64,000 nt of DNA, from NCBI RefSeq assembly GCF_000617925.1, contig NZ_BAMT01000006.1, positions 124,001 through 188,000 of the forward strand. The letters are read 5' to 3'. Shown here one piece after another: positions 36,836-47,005 of this stretch. The position numbers were made by a program, and so were the translations under genes. Each line of letters starts with the position of its first letter. The stretch's first letter is position 1. The DNA comes from Methylobacillus glycogenes JCM 2850 (GTDB taxonomy: Bacteria > Pseudomonadota > Gammaproteobacteria > Burkholderiales > Methylophilaceae). The notes beneath the pieces were generated by a model. It saw only the letters and a list, made by a program, of their open reading frames with translations, searched no databases and was not told where the DNA came from.

Positions 36836-38011
36836 ATGAACATCTCTGCATTGCCTGTGCCCGATGCCGCGGCACTGAACCATCAAGAACGCGTACTGGC
36901 CCATCTGCATAGCCAAATTGAAGCGTCTGGCGGCTGGATAAGTTTTGCTTGTTATATGGAACTGGTGCTGTATGCGCCAGGCCTGGGCTATTACAGCGCC
37001 GGAGCAGAGAAGTTTGGCGCAGCGGGGGACTTTGTCACTGCTCCGGAAATGACCCCGGTATTTGGCCAAACCCTGGCTAGACAGATCATGCAGATATTGC
37101 AGCAAAGCGGTGGCAATGTGCTGGAGCTGGGGGCAGGGCGTGGCCGACTGGCAGCGGCAGTGCTGCAAGAGATGCAGCGCGCAGAGGCCTTGCCAGCGCA
37201 ATATCTCATTTTGGAAGTAAGCGCTGACCTTAGGCAGGTGCAGCAGCAACATCTGCAAGCGGTATTGCCCGCAGAGTTGTTGCAGCGGGTTTGCTGGCTA
37301 GAGCAGCTACCCGAGAGTCATACCGGGGTAGTGCTGGCCAATGAAGTGCTGGATGCGATTCCTGTGCATGTGCTGCGCAAGCAGAATGGTGAGCTGTGGG
37401 AACTGGGCGTGGTTTGGGATGCGCAGCAAGGGTTGCAGTGGCAGGCCAGGCCGCTGGCAGTTGATGTCCAAAGTGATGCTGAGTTGATCAAAACGCTAAC
37501 AGCCTTGGCGTTGCCAGATGACTACCAGACCGAAATCAATCTTGCCAGTCAGGCTTTGATCGCCAGCGTGGCCAATTGCTTGCAACAAGGGGCGTTGCTG
37601 CTGATTGATTATGGTTTTTCCCGCGCCGAGTATTACCACCCTCAGCGTAGTCAGGGCACCTTGATGTGCCATTACCGCCATCATGCCCATGGCGATGCGC
37701 TGTTATATCCCGGCTTGCAGGATATTACCGCCCATGTTGATTTCACAGCGATTGCCCAGTCTGGATTAGCCCATGGCCTGCAAGTGTTGGGTTATGCAGG
37801 TCAGGCGCAATTTCTTATCAACTGCGGCATCACAGACCTGATGCTGCGGGTTTCGCCACACGATGTGACTGAATATGCGCCCATGGCCAGCCAGGTGCAA
37901 AAACTGCTGTCACCTGCTGAAATGGGTGAGTTATTCAAGGTTCTGGCCTTGGGGCGCGGTGTGAGTGGTCTCATGGGCTTTGTTCGCGGTGACCGCTCGC
38001 ATAGCCTATAA
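36836..38011 (+). CDS. MidA-like class I SAM-dependent methyltransferase
   Basis: A 391-residue COG1565/DUF185 protein, the family of mitochondrial NDUFAF7 that methylates a complex I arginine. Family marks are [38 protein letters not shown], the SAM motif [21 protein letters not shown], and [13 protein letters not shown]. The bacterial substrate is not established. ATG 36836 comes after a TATAAT at 36821-36826, so either this box is unrelated or the true transcript start is further upstream; the reading frame is open well before it. Confidence 0.88.
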   Translation: MNISALPVPDAAALNHQERVLAHLHSQIEASGGWISFACYMELVLYAPGLGYYSAGAEKFGAAGDFVTAPEMTPVFGQTLARQIMQILQQSGGNVLELGAGRGRLAAAVLQEMQRAEALPAQYLILEVSADLRQVQQQHLQAVLPAELLQRVCWLEQLPESHTGVVLANEVLDAIPVHVLRKQNGELWELGVVWDAQQGLQWQARPLAVDVQSDAELIKTLTALALPDDYQTEINLASQALIASVANCLQQGALLLIDYGFSRAEYYHPQRSQGTLMCHYRHHAHGDALLYPGLQDITAHVDFTAIAQSGLAHGLQVLGYAGQAQFLINCGITDLMLRVSPHDVTEYAPMASQVQKLLSPAEMGELFKVLALGRGVSGLMGFVRGDRSHSL

Positions 38012-38039
38012 TCGCGGTTTTTTAGTGGTTGAGTCGAGC

Positions 38040-38771
38040 ATGGATCAGGAAAGCAAGATTCCGGAAAACACAGACAGCGAGAACCTCTCGCCGGAAGAGC
38101 TAGCCAAGCGCCCCATACGCAGTTTCGTCTTGCGCCAGGGACGCCTGACCCATGGTCAGGAGCGCGCGCTACAGGAGCTAATGCCGGAGTTTGGCCTGCC
38201 CTATGCGGCGCAAACCCTGGATTTGACCCAGGTGTTTGGCCGAGAGCAAAGCCTGAAAATACTGGAGATAGGTTTTGGCATGGGCGAGAGCACTGCGCGC
38301 ATTGCCCAAGCTCATCCTGAGCAGGATTATCTGGGGGTGGAAGTGCATACGCCCGGCGTAGGCAGTCTACTCAAGCAGATAGGCGAGCTGGAACTCAAAA
38401 ACCTGCGCATCATCCAGCATGATGCGGTTGAGGTGTTAAAGCATATGCTGGCGGATGCCAGTCTGGATGGGGTGCATATTTTCTTCCCCGATCCCTGGCA
38501 CAAAAAGCGCCATCACAAGCGCCGCTTGATACAGGCGGAATTTGTGCGATTGCTCTGCAGCAAGCTCAAGCCGGGTGCTTATTTGCATGTGGCCACGGAT
38601 TGGCAGGAATACGCCGAGTGGGTGCTGGAAATATTGCAGCAAGAGCCGCAGTTGCAAAACACCGCGGCCGATTATGCCCCCAAGCCGGATTACCGACCAT
38701 TGACCAAGTTCGAGAACCGCGGCATCAAGCTAGGCCACGGTGTCTGGGACATCATCTTCCGCCGCAAATAA
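38040..38771 (+). CDS. trmB: tRNA (guanine-N7)-methyltransferase TrmB
   Basis: Makes m7G46 in tRNA. The 243-residue protein has [17 protein letters not shown], the SAM loop EIGFGMGES, and the [14 protein letters not shown] motif that defines TrmB. ATG 38040 is 28 bases after the upstream stop; TATAAT at 38007-38012 may be its -10. The 3' end overlaps the convergent engB by 42 bases. Confidence 0.95.
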   Translation: MDQESKIPENTDSENLSPEELAKRPIRSFVLRQGRLTHGQERALQELMPEFGLPYAAQTLDLTQVFGREQSLKILEIGFGMGESTARIAQAHPEQDYLGVEVHTPGVGSLLKQIGELELKNLRIIQHDAVEVLKHMLADASLDGVHIFFPDPWHKKRHHKRRLIQAEFVRLLCSKLKPGAYLHVATDWQEYAEWVLEILQQEPQLQNTAADYAPKPDYRPLTKFENRGIKLGHGVWDIIFRRK

Positions 38772-39353
38772 CCATTTGCCAATCACGCTTTCCGCTTCCT
38801 CCACGCCTTGCTTCTTGAGGCTGGAGAAAAGCTGAACGCTGGTATTGCCCCAATGCGTTTCCAGTTCCTTCTTCACATCGCGTAACACCTGAGTGCCAGC
38901 CTGACGTGACAATTTGTCTGACTTGGTCAGCAACACATGGATGGGCTTGCCACTCGGGCTGTACCAATCCAGCATCTGTCTATCCAGCGGCGTCAATGGA
39001 TGGCGACTATCCATCACCAATACTAAACCGCCTATGCTGGGCCTGTGGCTCAGATAGTTAGCCAGCGTCAGCTGCCAATGCTTGCGCAAGGCTTCAGGCA
39101 CTTTGGCATAGCCATAGCCAGGCAAGTCGACGAGGAATCTGTCATTGCCCAGGGTGAAAAAGTTGATTAACTGTGTACGGCCAGGTTGCTTACTGACAAA
39201 GGCCAGGCGATTGTGGTTGGCCAGGGTGTTGAGCGCGCTGGACTTGCCCGCGTTTGATCGGCCAGCAAAGGCAACCTCTATGCCTGCTGGTGGGGGTAAA
39301 TCACTCAGCTTGTGGGCAGAGATATGAAAAGTGGCATTCTGAAACAAAGGCAT
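38730..39353 (-). CDS. engB: Ribosome biogenesis GTPase YihA/YsxC (EngB)
   Basis: A small TRAFAC GTPase needed for 50S assembly. G1 is GRSNAGKSS, the switch II motif is [11 protein letters not shown]4 is TKSD, and G5 is SSLKKQG. The 207-residue length is usual. MPMPLFQNA offers two in-frame ATGs, at 39359 and 39353. The end overlaps trmB on the other strand. It diverges from the cytochrome c4 gene, the common engB/c4 arrangement in Beta- and Gammaproteobacteria. Confidence 0.95.
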   Translation of the reverse strand: MPLFQNATFHISAHKLSDLPPPAGIEVAFAGRSNAGKSSALNTLANHNRLAFVSKQPGRTQLINFFTLGNDRFLVDLPGYGYAKVPEALRKHWQLTLANYLSHRPSIGGLVLVMDSRHPLTPLDRQMLDWYSPSGKPIHVLLTKSDKLSRQAGTQVLRDVKKELETHWGNTSVQLFSSLKKQGVEEAESVIGKWLFAAEDDVPDTVA

Positions 39354-39389
39354 GGGCAAATACGACCATAATCGGAAAAGGGAAAAATA

Positions 39390-39418
39390 TTAGCACGAAG
39401 TAGGGTTTTATATAAAAT
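39390..39418 (+). promoter_or_regulatory. Sigma-70 promoter of cytochrome c4
   Basis: TTAGCA at 39390-39395 and TAAAAT at 39413-39418 are separated by 17 bases. The gene starts 44 bases after the -10. Confidence 0.6.
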
Positions 39419-39461
39419 GCGCCCTGGGTAATTAGTAGCATGCATGTACTTAGGAGTTGCG

Positions 39462-40091
39462 ATGGCTTTGCGTAAACTAGCGGTTCTGGCGATGGGCGCC
39501 CTGATGACGATGGCGGTGGCTTCTGTTCACGCCGAAGACGGGGACGAAGACAATGTTGCCAGCAAGGTGCCTGCGCAGGCGCAAATTTGTGCGGGTTGCC
39601 ACGGTCCAGATGGTAACAGCTTGGTCCCTATGTTCCCCAAAATTGCAGGCCAGCACCCAGAATACCTGGAAAAACAGCTTAAGAACATTAAATCTAATGT
39701 GCGCTTAAGCCCGGTGATGATGGCAATCGTTGCTCCCCTGAGTGACGAAGACATGGCGCTGTTGGGAACCTATTTCTCCCAGCAACCTGCAAAACCAGGT
39801 ACTCCTGGTACTAGCGGCCCTGGTTCTGTTGGCGAGAAGATTTATCACGGTGGCATCCCAGGTGCGGGTGTGCCTGCCTGTGCTTCCTGCCATGGTGCAC
39901 AAGGTGCAGGTATAGCGCCTGGCTTCCCACGCTTGGCTGGTCAGCATGCCAATTACACAAGCACTCAGGTCAAGGCCTTCCGTGATGGTCAGCGCAAGAA
40001 CGACGCTGCCAAGATGATGCGCATGGTCTCTGCCAAGATGACCGATGAAGATATCGCCGCCGTGGCTGATTATATTCAGGGCCTGAAATAA
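39462..40091 (+). CDS. Diheme cytochrome c4
   Basis: A periplasmic diheme electron carrier that feeds terminal oxidases. The 209-residue precursor has a signal peptide (ends SVHAE) and two haem domains, with CAGCH and CASCH, each followed by its distal Met region (MMAIVAPLSD and MMRMVSAKMTD). ATG 39462 was chosen for the signal peptide start MALRKLAVLAMG; an upstream ATG at 39444 lacks support. It precedes the resB-ccsB cytochrome c assembly genes, a functional grouping. Confidence 0.94.
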   Translation: MALRKLAVLAMGALMTMAVASVHAEDGDEDNVASKVPAQAQICAGCHGPDGNSLVPMFPKIAGQHPEYLEKQLKNIKSNVRLSPVMMAIVAPLSDEDMALLGTYFSQQPAKPGTPGTSGPGSVGEKIYHGGIPGAGVPACASCHGAQGAGIAPGFPRLAGQHANYTSTQVKAFRDGQRKNDAAKMMRMVSAKMTDEDIAAVADYIQGLK

Positions 40092-40159
40092 GCCGCTATA
40101 GACTGCGGTCTCCTAATAAATAAGGCAGGCCTGACAACCAATTGGCAAGATGGCGCGTT

Positions 40160-40185
40160 AAGGGTGGCAATAGCCGCCCTTATTC
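40160..40185 (+). terminator. Likely terminator after cytochrome c4
   Basis: A nine-base stem AAGGGTGGC/GCCGCCCTT with one G-T pair and an AATA loop, followed by a modest ATTCATTT tract. Confidence 0.55.
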
Positions 40186-40270
40186 ATTTCTAAGGCCGCG
40201 CTTGCAACCAGGGTTGCAACCAAACAGTGACTTCATTGTCCTATCTCAAATTTTTCGAATGGCTTGAGTT

Positions 40271-42255
40271 TTGAAATCCCCAACATCCAGCAGTCAAAGA
40301 CTCTATGAGTTACTGAGTTCCATGCGGTTTGCGGTCAGCGTGCTGGTCATATTGGGTATTGCTTCCATCATAGGCACGGTACTCAAGCAGAACGAGCCTT
40401 ACACCAATTACATCGTGCAGTTTGGCCAGTTCTGGTTTGATTTCTTCAAGCTGCTGGGCATGTACGATGTCTATCACACGGGCTGGTTCCTGGTGATTCT
40501 GGTGTTTCTGGTGCTTTCCACCTCGCTATGTATCTACCGTAACACCCCCTTGATGCTGCGCGAACTGCGCGCCTACCGCGAGCATGCCAAGGAAAGCTCG
40601 CTGCGTAGTTTCAGCCATCAGCACGAATATCACACGCCATACTCCACCGAAGAAACCACAGGCAGGTTAGGTCAATTCCTCAATGCCCACGGCTGGCGTT
40701 ACAAGGTGGTAGAGCAGGAGAACGGCGACAGCTTGTTTGCCGCCAAGGCTGGGAGTTATCAGCGCCTGGGTTATATCCTCACCCACGCTGCCATTGTCAT
40801 TATCTGTATCGGCGGCTTGATGGATGGCAACCTGGTGTTCAAGGCGCAGGAAATGCTGGGTTATAAGAAAATTGAAACCCGCGATGTTGCCGAAAAAGCC
40901 GTGCCTCCGGAAAGCCGCATGTCTCCTGCCAATCTTTCCTTCCGCGCCAATATGACACTGCCGGAAGGTGCGGGTGCCAATGCCGCCTTTATGCGTGTGC
41001 GCGATGGGTATTTGGTGCAAGACTTGCCTTTTAGCATCGTGCTCAAGCAGTTCCGTATTCAACACTACGAGACCGGGCAGCCCAAGTCCTTCGAGAGTGA
41101 CATCATGATCATAGATCCTGAGCTTGATGAGCCGGTCACGGCCACCATCAAGGTCAACCATCCTTTGATCTACAAGGGCGTGGCGATCTATCAGTCTGAT
41201 TTCGGCGATGGCGGTTCCAAGCTGAACTTCAAGGTGTGGAATCTGCGCGGCGAGCATGCGACCTCCATCCCGTTTGAGGCACGGTGTTCAATCATTACAC
41301 CGTGAGCGGCGGCAATAGCCCACTCAGTGTGGAGTTGGCGGATTTCCGCATGTTTAACATCTTGAACTTGTCTGTGGATGGCAAGGGCAAGCCGCGCAAT
41401 GTAGGCCCCAACGTTACCTTCAAGGTGCGCGATGCCGAAGGCCAGGCCCGCGAATACGTCAACTATATGAATCCGCTGCTGCTGGATGGGCGCCGTTATT
41501 ACCTTTCAGGCGTGCGTGCCATGCAGCAGGATACCTATCGCTATCTGCGCATTCCTGCGGATGAAGACGACAGCATAGACGGTTATATGAACTTCCGCGC
41601 CGTGATGTCTGACCAATCCCTATACCCAGAAATCGTGCGCCGCGTCAGCAAGCTGGCCTTGTCCGGCCATGGCGATATGGCGGCCGATACACGCGAGAAA
41701 TTTGAAGCCAGTGTGCTGCAACTATTGCAGGCTTTCAATCAGGGTGGCTTTGGCCGTGTAGCCGAGATGATAGATCAGGCCGTGCCCGAGGCGCAGCGTG
41801 CCGGGGCTGCCCAGGCTTATCTTAAAGTCGTCACCACTGCAGCGTTTGAGGCTTATGCCATCAGCCGTGAACGTGCTGGTTTGCCGCCTGCCCAGGCGGG
41901 TGATGAGGTGCAGCCTTTTGTTGAAGACAGCTTGCATGCCATGAGCGATAGCTTCTACTACGGCGCACCTTTATATATGCAGCTCAGTGGTTTTGAGCAC
42001 AGGCAATCCAGCGGATTGCAGCTGACCAGGTCTCCAGGCAAGACGCTGGTGTATTCTGGCTCGGTGCTGCTGGTGCTGGGTATTTTTGCCATGATTTATA
42101 TTCGTGAGCGCAGGATATGGCTGCTGGTCAAACCAGAGAGCCACCGTGTGCTGTTTGCCATGTCGGCCAATCGCAGAAACCGCGATTTCGAGGTCGAGTT
42201 TGTTAAAGTGCGGGAAAAACTGGCGCGGCTGCTGGAAAATCAGCATGTGGCCTAA
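40271..42255 (+). CDS. resB: Cytochrome c biogenesis protein ResB (Ccs1), one frame break
   Basis: The ResB/Ccs1 half of the system II haem-delivery machine. It has N-terminal membrane helices (RFAVSVLVILGIASIIGTVL), a large periplasmic domain, and a last helix near the C-terminus (VYSGSVLLVLGIFAMIYI). An in-frame stop at 40265 forces the TTG start at 40271. The direct frame ends at 41305; adding one base near 41279 turns PFEARCSII into PFEGTVFNHYTVSGG and continues to 42255. Joined length about 661 residues. Followed 17 bases later by ccsB. Confidence 0.9.
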
Positions 42256-42272
42256 AGCCTGAATAGGAGTTG

Positions 42273-43421
42273 ATGATGAAAACTGCTTATGCGATGGAGA
42301 TGCCGGAGCCGCTGTTTAAGCGTCTGGGGTTGTTAGATTGGGCTTATGCAGCCTTGCTGTTAGTAGGTGCCTTGTTCGCCTTCCAGCAATATGGCGGTTT
42401 TATGGATGCCTACGAGGTTGGCTTTTTGTTTGGCGCTGTTGGGCTATTCAGCTGGCTGGGCTGGCAGTGGAAGCCCATGCGTGTGCTCTTGCTGGTGATT
42501 GCCGTCACCAGCCTGTTTGCCATTCAGCTTTACCAGGGGCAGCAAGCACGCACCAATGAAGTGTTCCTGTTGAAATTCCTCTTGGCCAGCCAGTCTGCCG
42601 TGATGTGGATGAACGTGCTGTTTGTGCTGGCCATGCTGGCCTATTGGCTGGGCTTGCTGGCACGTGCGCCGTTTGCTTCCAAGGTAGGCTCCGCCTTGGT
42701 CTGGTCTGCCGTGGCCATGGGCTTTGTCGGCTTGCTGGTTCGCTGGTATGAGTCTTACCTGATTGCACCGGATGTGGGGCATATCCCCATCAGCAATCTG
42801 TATGAAGTATTCATTCTGTTCTGTCTGATCACGGCGCTGGCTTATTTGTATTACGAAGCGCGCTACGCCACACGCCAGTTGGGTGGCTTTGTGCTGGTGG
42901 TGATTAATGCCGCGGTGGGCTTTATCCTTTGGTATACCTTTGATCGCCAGGCGTATGAAATTCAACCGCTGGTGCCTGCGCTGCAGTCTTACTGGATGAA
43001 AATCCATGTGCCTGCTAACTTCATAGGCTATGGCACCTTCTCGCTGGCCGCCATGGTGGGCGCAGCTTACTTGCTGGTAGACAAAGGCATTCTAGCTAGC
43101 CGCCTGCCCGGCCTAGAAGTGCTGGATGACTTGATGTACAAGTCCATCTCGGTAGGTTTTGCCTTCTTCACTATCGCTACCATTTTAGGGGCGATGTGGG
43201 CAGCTGAGGCCTGGGGCGGTTACTGGTCATGGGACCCCAAGGAAACCTGGGCGCTGATTGTGTGGTTGAACTATGCTGCCTGGCTGCACTTGCGCTTGGT
43301 TAAGGGGCTGCGTGGGCCTGTGCTGGCCTGGTGGGCCTTGATCGGTTTGCTGGTGACGACCTTTGCCTTCTTGGGCGTCAATATGTTCCTGTCCGGTTTG
43401 CATTCTTACGGCGAACTCTAA
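42273..43421 (+). CDS. ccsB: Cytochrome c biogenesis protein CcsB/CcsA (ResC)
   Basis: The haem-handling membrane protein of system II. About eight membrane helices are present and the WWD signature reads WGGYWSWDPKETW, flanked by conserved histidines. ATG 42273 (MMKTAYAM) follows TAGGAG. The gene is the downstream partner of resB. The periplasmic thioredoxin CcsX and DsbD-type CcdA that complete the system are not in view. Confidence 0.94.
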   Translation: MMKTAYAMEMPEPLFKRLGLLDWAYAALLLVGALFAFQQYGGFMDAYEVGFLFGAVGLFSWLGWQWKPMRVLLLVIAVTSLFAIQLYQGQQARTNEVFLLKFLLASQSAVMWMNVLFVLAMLAYWLGLLARAPFASKVGSALVWSAVAMGFVGLLVRWYESYLIAPDVGHIPISNLYEVFILFCLITALAYLYYEARYATRQLGGFVLVVINAAVGFILWYTFDRQAYEIQPLVPALQSYWMKIHVPANFIGYGTFSLAAMVGAAYLLVDKGILASRLPGLEVLDDLMYKSISVGFAFFTIATILGAMWAAEAWGGYWSWDPKETWALIVWLNYAAWLHLRLVKGLRGPVLAWWALIGLLVTTFAFLGVNMFLSGLHSYGEL

Positions 43422-43426
43422 AGCGA

Positions 43427-43454
43427 TAGAGCCAGAGGCGATACTCTGGCTCTA
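43427..43454. repeat. Inverted repeat between convergent ccsB and kinase genes
   Basis: A perfect 11-base stem TAGAGCCAGAG/CTCTGGCTCTA with loop GCGATA. There is no T-run on either side, so it is a hairpin at the ends of both mRNAs rather than an intrinsic terminator. Confidence 0.75.
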
Positions 43455-43482
43455 GAGCCTGACTCCTGACTATCAGTTTAGC

Positions 43483-45195
43483 TTAGGCAGGTTTGCTGGC
43501 TAGCCTGAATCGCACTTCACCCACGCGGTTTTCCTGTAGGCCCAAGAGATAACCCGCTTGCTGCGCTTGGCGTCCGGCTTGATATAAGCCTATGCCCAAG
43601 CCGCCTTCTGAACGTATGCGTTTGCGGAACAGACTTTGCGCAACTTCTTCGGGCATAGGGTTGCCGCTGTCGCTGACCTCAATAAATACTTCGCTATCAA
43701 TATTCAGTTGCGCCTGAATAATCAGGCCAGATTCATGCTGGGCCTTGGCCAGGGCGTTTTGCAGCAGGTTATCCACCACGCTATCCCATACCTCGCTATC
43801 AATACGCTGATTGCTCTCATGCTGACAATGTTCGCTGAATTGCACACGGGTGCCGGTATAACGCTGTTGCAGGTTATCCCACCATTCCAGCACAGGTAGC
43901 ATGCGGCTATTCTCGTTGCGTGGTGCGCCCAGCTTGTCCAACGTTAGCGCTAGGCGCTGATTAAGCAGGGGCAGTTGACGGCGTATCAAGGCCACCAGGC
44001 GCTCATTGTCAGCTTCGCCGCTTTGCTCAGCTGCCAAACACAGGGCGCTCATGGATTGCACAATATTCTTCATATCATGCGTCAGCCTGGCACCCGTTTC
44101 ATAGATCGCCTGCATATAGGTGTTTTGCAGCAGCGCCTCTTCACGGCGCTTGGCCTCGTGGAACTCACCGAGAATCTGTGTCAGTAGTTTTAAATGGATG
44201 GTGAGCGCGGGTGTCAGCGGCCAGCGGCTATATAGCGTGAGTTGAAAATCGTGAAACTCCAGATCGGCGTGGTAGGGCGCTTGGTTGCCAAACTCACCAT
44301 CATCTTCATCCGTCTGCCATTTGCCACCTGCCACCCAGGGCAAGGTTTCCACCTCACTCATGGCTGCCAGCATAAACTCCTTGGCGCTGGTCTCGCGCTC
44401 GGCCAGTTCGGCAATATTCTGTATCCAGCGCTCAAACGGCAGGCCCACACTGAGTAGATAGCGCGACAACATCTGGCCTATGCCGCTAAAGCCAGCGCGT
44501 GGGTTCCATAACCAGCTTGCCAGCAGCAGGCTGGCCGCCAGGCCGAACACTACCCACACCACAACCTCGGCATAATCTGCCTCGCTATTCCGCGCAATGG
44601 TGAAAATGCTGAGGATTAACGTGACTGAAAGCAGGAACAGCAGCAGGGTATAAAAGAAATCCAGGATGGGCGCGTGCTGATGGGTTTCTTTCTGTACGCG
44701 CTGGAACAGAATCATCAGCGGCAAGATGGGTAGCAGATAATGCATCAGGAATTCTGATACCGCTAATGCCGAAGTGGCATCCAGCAAGTTGGGGATGACC
44801 CACAGCAATAGCACTGACAATAGATAAGTGGCGGCCAGCAAATTGCTCATGCGCGAGGCGCGCGCGGTGGAGGAGAAAATACGCCCACCGAGCAAGCCAA
44901 ACAAGGCAGAGAGCCAGATGGCGATCATCCACCAACTCACCAGCCAGGCTAATAGTGCGCCGCCAGCGACAAACAATACAATGGCGCGGGGAGAAAGCTT
45001 TTCTTGCGTCTGCCAGATGGGTTGCCAGATCAGAAACAAGCCATAGTGGCAGAGCAGCAAACCCTTTTGCAGCGGGTCATCAAAGCCCCAGAGCAGCACG
45101 CCGTGAAAGCTTAAGAGCATCAGTCCTAACATCCATTGATGCAGGTTGGAGGCGCTGGGTTTGTAAGGCGAAAGGTGCTTGCTCAGGCTGGCCAT
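43483..45195 (-). CDS. Membrane sensor histidine kinase, PrsK-like
   Basis: A 570-residue kinase with about eight membrane helices (residues 20-235), a GAF-like segment (about 250-365), and a kinase core. The phospho-acceptor lies in RLTHDMKNIVQSMSAL, a form typical of PrsK kinases of exopolysaccharide/PEP-CTERM systems, and the ATPase boxes are DNLLQNALAKA, EVSDSGNPMP and GGLGIGLY. No partner regulator or exosortase gene is adjacent, so the assignment is by core sequence only. I set the start at MASLSKHL. It is divergent from the pilin gene. Confidence 0.72.
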   Translation of the reverse strand: MASLSKHLSPYKPSASNLHQWMLGLMLLSFHGVLLWGFDDPLQKGLLLCHYGLFLIWQPIWQTQEKLSPRAIVLFVAGGALLAWLVSWWMIAIWLSALFGLLGGRIFSSTARASRMSNLLAATYLLSVLLLWVIPNLLDATSALAVSEFLMHYLLPILPLMILFQRVQKETHQHAPILDFFYTLLLFLLSVTLILSIFTIARNSEADYAEVVVWVVFGLAASLLLASWLWNPRAGFSGIGQMLSRYLLSVGLPFERWIQNIAELAERETSAKEFMLAAMSEVETLPWVAGGKWQTDEDDGEFGNQAPYHADLEFHDFQLTLYSRWPLTPALTIHLKLLTQILGEFHEAKRREEALLQNTYMQAIYETGARLTHDMKNIVQSMSALCLAAEQSGEADNERLVALIRRQLPLLNQRLALTLDKLGAPRNENSRMLPVLEWWDNLQQRYTGTRVQFSEHCQHESNQRIDSEVWDSVVDNLLQNALAKAQHESGLIIQAQLNIDSEVFIEVSDSGNPMPEEVAQSLFRKRIRSEGGLGIGLYQAGRQAQQAGYLLGLQENRVGEVRFRLASKPA

Positions 45196-45219
45196 GTAGA
45201 TTCTATTATTCGGCGGAAT

Positions 45220-45241
45220 GTGTCGTAATTCTGTCAATGTC
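45220..45241 (+). promoter_or_regulatory. Clustered TGTC boxes, possible PilR sites
   Basis: GTGTC at 45220, CTGTC at 45231 and ATGTC at 45237 occur within 22 bases, about 112-133 bases before the sigma-54 element. Pseudomonas PilR is reported to bind tandem [C/G]TGTC sites at similar distance. This is inference from pattern and position. Confidence 0.45.
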
Positions 45242-45352
45242 GATGAAATCTCAACACTTAATGCTGAGCTCGGCTAGTCGGGAAAAATTCACCAAACCTG
45301 GATAAACCCACGCCAGTATTGGTTTCGCGCCTATGCGGCCACCAATGGCATC

Positions 45353-45368
45353 TGGCATGAGAGTTGCA
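45353..45368 (+). promoter_or_regulatory. Sigma-54 promoter of the pilin gene
   Basis: TGGCATG-AGAG-TTGCA matches the -24/-12 consensus (TGGCACG, four bases, TTGCW) at all positions but one, with exact spacing of the invariant GG and GC. The pilin ATG lies 62 bases downstream. Confidence 0.8.
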
Positions 45369-45430
45369 TATCTTGTACCAACTACAATTTGTGAAGTGGC
45401 GACTAGCGCTGCTTTGCGCAAGGATAGCAT

Positions 45431-46090
45431 ATGAAAAAATCTTCCGGCTTTACGCTGATCGAACTAGCCATCGTGCTGGTGATCATCGGCCTGTTGTTGG
45501 GCGGCGTACTCAAGGGCCAGGAGTTGATCAACAGTGCCAAGGTCAAGAATCTGGCGGCTGACTTCAAGAATGTGCAGGTATATGTTTATGCTTATCAGGA
45601 CAAATATCGTGCTTTGCCAGGAGATGATGGTGCGGCTGATACCCACCTAGGCTTGGCAGCGGAGGTAGTTAGACCAGGAAATAGCAATGGTGTGATTAAC
45701 GGAGCATGGAACTCGACTGAGCTTAATGCAGAGTCGGTTCGATTTTGGCAGCACGTAAGATTGGCTGGATTTGCACCAGGCCAAACTGTGGCCGCGGCAG
45801 CTGCTGACCTGTATCAAATGAATAGTGAGGGTGGCCGTATAGGTATTCAGAGTGTCAGTGGTGATGCTGGAATACCTTCTGCTCCGACTGCGATGACCAG
45901 CGGGAACGTCATATGCTCAGGAGCTATACAAGGTAAATTTGCTAAGCAAATTGATCTTACTCTGGATGATGGTGATACTGCGACAGGCTCTGTACGTGCC
46001 TATGCCACCGGTGTCGCTAATTGGGCGCCTCTTACTGGGGCTGGCGCTATTGCTGATGCGCAGCAATATAACGTTTGCATGTCTTTCTAA
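45431..46090 (+). CDS. Type IV prepilin-like protein
   Basis: A 219-residue prepilin. The six-residue leader ends at Gly before FTLIELAIVLVIIGLLLGG, with the conserved Glu5. A long amphipathic helix (ELINSAKVKNLAADFKNVQ) and a Gly/Ala-rich beta domain follow; two cysteines (VICSGA and NVCMSF) bracket a likely D-region loop. It stands alone, with no assembly genes beside it. The sigma-54 promoter and TGTC boxes upstream imply PilS/PilR control, as for the major pilin PilA in Pseudomonas. It may be a major or a minor pilin. A terminator follows. Confidence 0.82.
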   Translation: MKKSSGFTLIELAIVLVIIGLLLGGVLKGQELINSAKVKNLAADFKNVQVYVYAYQDKYRALPGDDGAADTHLGLAAEVVRPGNSNGVINGAWNSTELNAESVRFWQHVRLAGFAPGQTVAAAAADLYQMNSEGGRIGIQSVSGDAGIPSAPTAMTSGNVICSGAIQGKFAKQIDLTLDDGDTATGSVRAYATGVANWAPLTGAGAIADAQQYNVCMSF

Positions 46091-46108
46091 GCAGTCCGGT
46101 ACTTAGAA

Positions 46109-46135
46109 AAAAGCCCGCCTTTGCGGGCTTTTACT
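46109..46135 (+). terminator. Rho-independent terminator after the pilin gene
   Basis: A stem AAGCCCGC/GCGGGCTT with a four-base loop, flanked by an A-run and TTTTACTTTTT. A TAAAAT at 46168-46173 downstream may be the mla -10. Confidence 0.9.
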
Positions 46136-46199
46136 TTTTCTGGTTATGCCTGCGGCGGCTTTTGCTTTAAAATAGTCTGCTGACCAGAAAGTGGTAACT

Positions 46200-47005
46200 A
46201 TGACCGACAACATCGTCGAAATCGACAATCTATCCTTTGGCTACAAGAATCGTTTGCTACACAAGGGCATCAATATGGTGTTCCCGCGCGGTAAAGTGGT
46301 AGCCATTATGGGTGGTAGTGGTAGTGGCAAGACTACCTTGTTGCGCCTGATAGGCGGGCAAATCAAGCCGCGCGGCGGTGAGGTGCGTGTTGCTGGCAAG
46401 GTAGTGCACCAGCAGGATAGAAAAGGCTTGCAAGCCTTGCGCCGCAAGATGGGTATGCTGTTCCAGCAAGGCGCTTTGTTCACCGACCTTTCGGTGTATG
46501 AAAACGTGGCCTTCCCCATGCGTGAACATACGGACCTGCCTGAAGCCATGATACGTGATCTGGTGATGATGAAGCTGAATGCCGTGGGCTTGCGCGGCGC
46601 GCGTGATCTCAAGGCCACTGAGCTTTCCGGCGGCATGGCGCGGCGTGTGGCCTTGGCACGTGCTGTGGCGCTGGACCCTTCCATCATTATGTATGACGAG
46701 CCTTTGCGGGTTTGGACCCTATCTCCATGGCGGTGATCTGTAATTTGATCCGCAATCTTAATGATGCCTTGGGCGCTACTTCCATCATCGTCACCCATGA
46801 TGTGCAGGAAGTATTTGCCTTTGCCGATTATGTTTATTTTGTCGCCGATGGCGTGGTAGCGGCTGAAGGCTCCCCTGAAGATTTGCGCAAATCTGACCTG
46901 CCGTTTGTGCACCAGTTTGTGCATGGCGAGGTGGATGGCCCAGTGCCATTCCACTACGCAGCACCAGATTACAAGCAGGATATTTTGAGGAGTAGCCATG
47001 TTTAG
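46200..47005 (+). CDS. mlaF: MlaF ABC ATPase, one frame break
   Basis: The ATPase of the Mla complex, which moves phospholipids between outer and inner membranes to keep outer-leaflet asymmetry. It has Walker A MGGSGSGKTT, Q-loop LFQQGALF, signature LSGGMARR and a Walker B Asp-Glu. The direct frame ends at 46736; adding one T at 46703-46705 turns DEPLRVWTL into DEPFAGLDPIS, the family sequence, and runs to 47005. ATG 46200 begins MTDNIVEIDNLSFGY. It overlaps mlaE by eight bases. Confidence 0.93.

Noticed and set aside
43427..43454. Hairpin after ccsB as an intrinsic terminator
   Set aside because: The stem is perfect but lacks a T-run on either strand.
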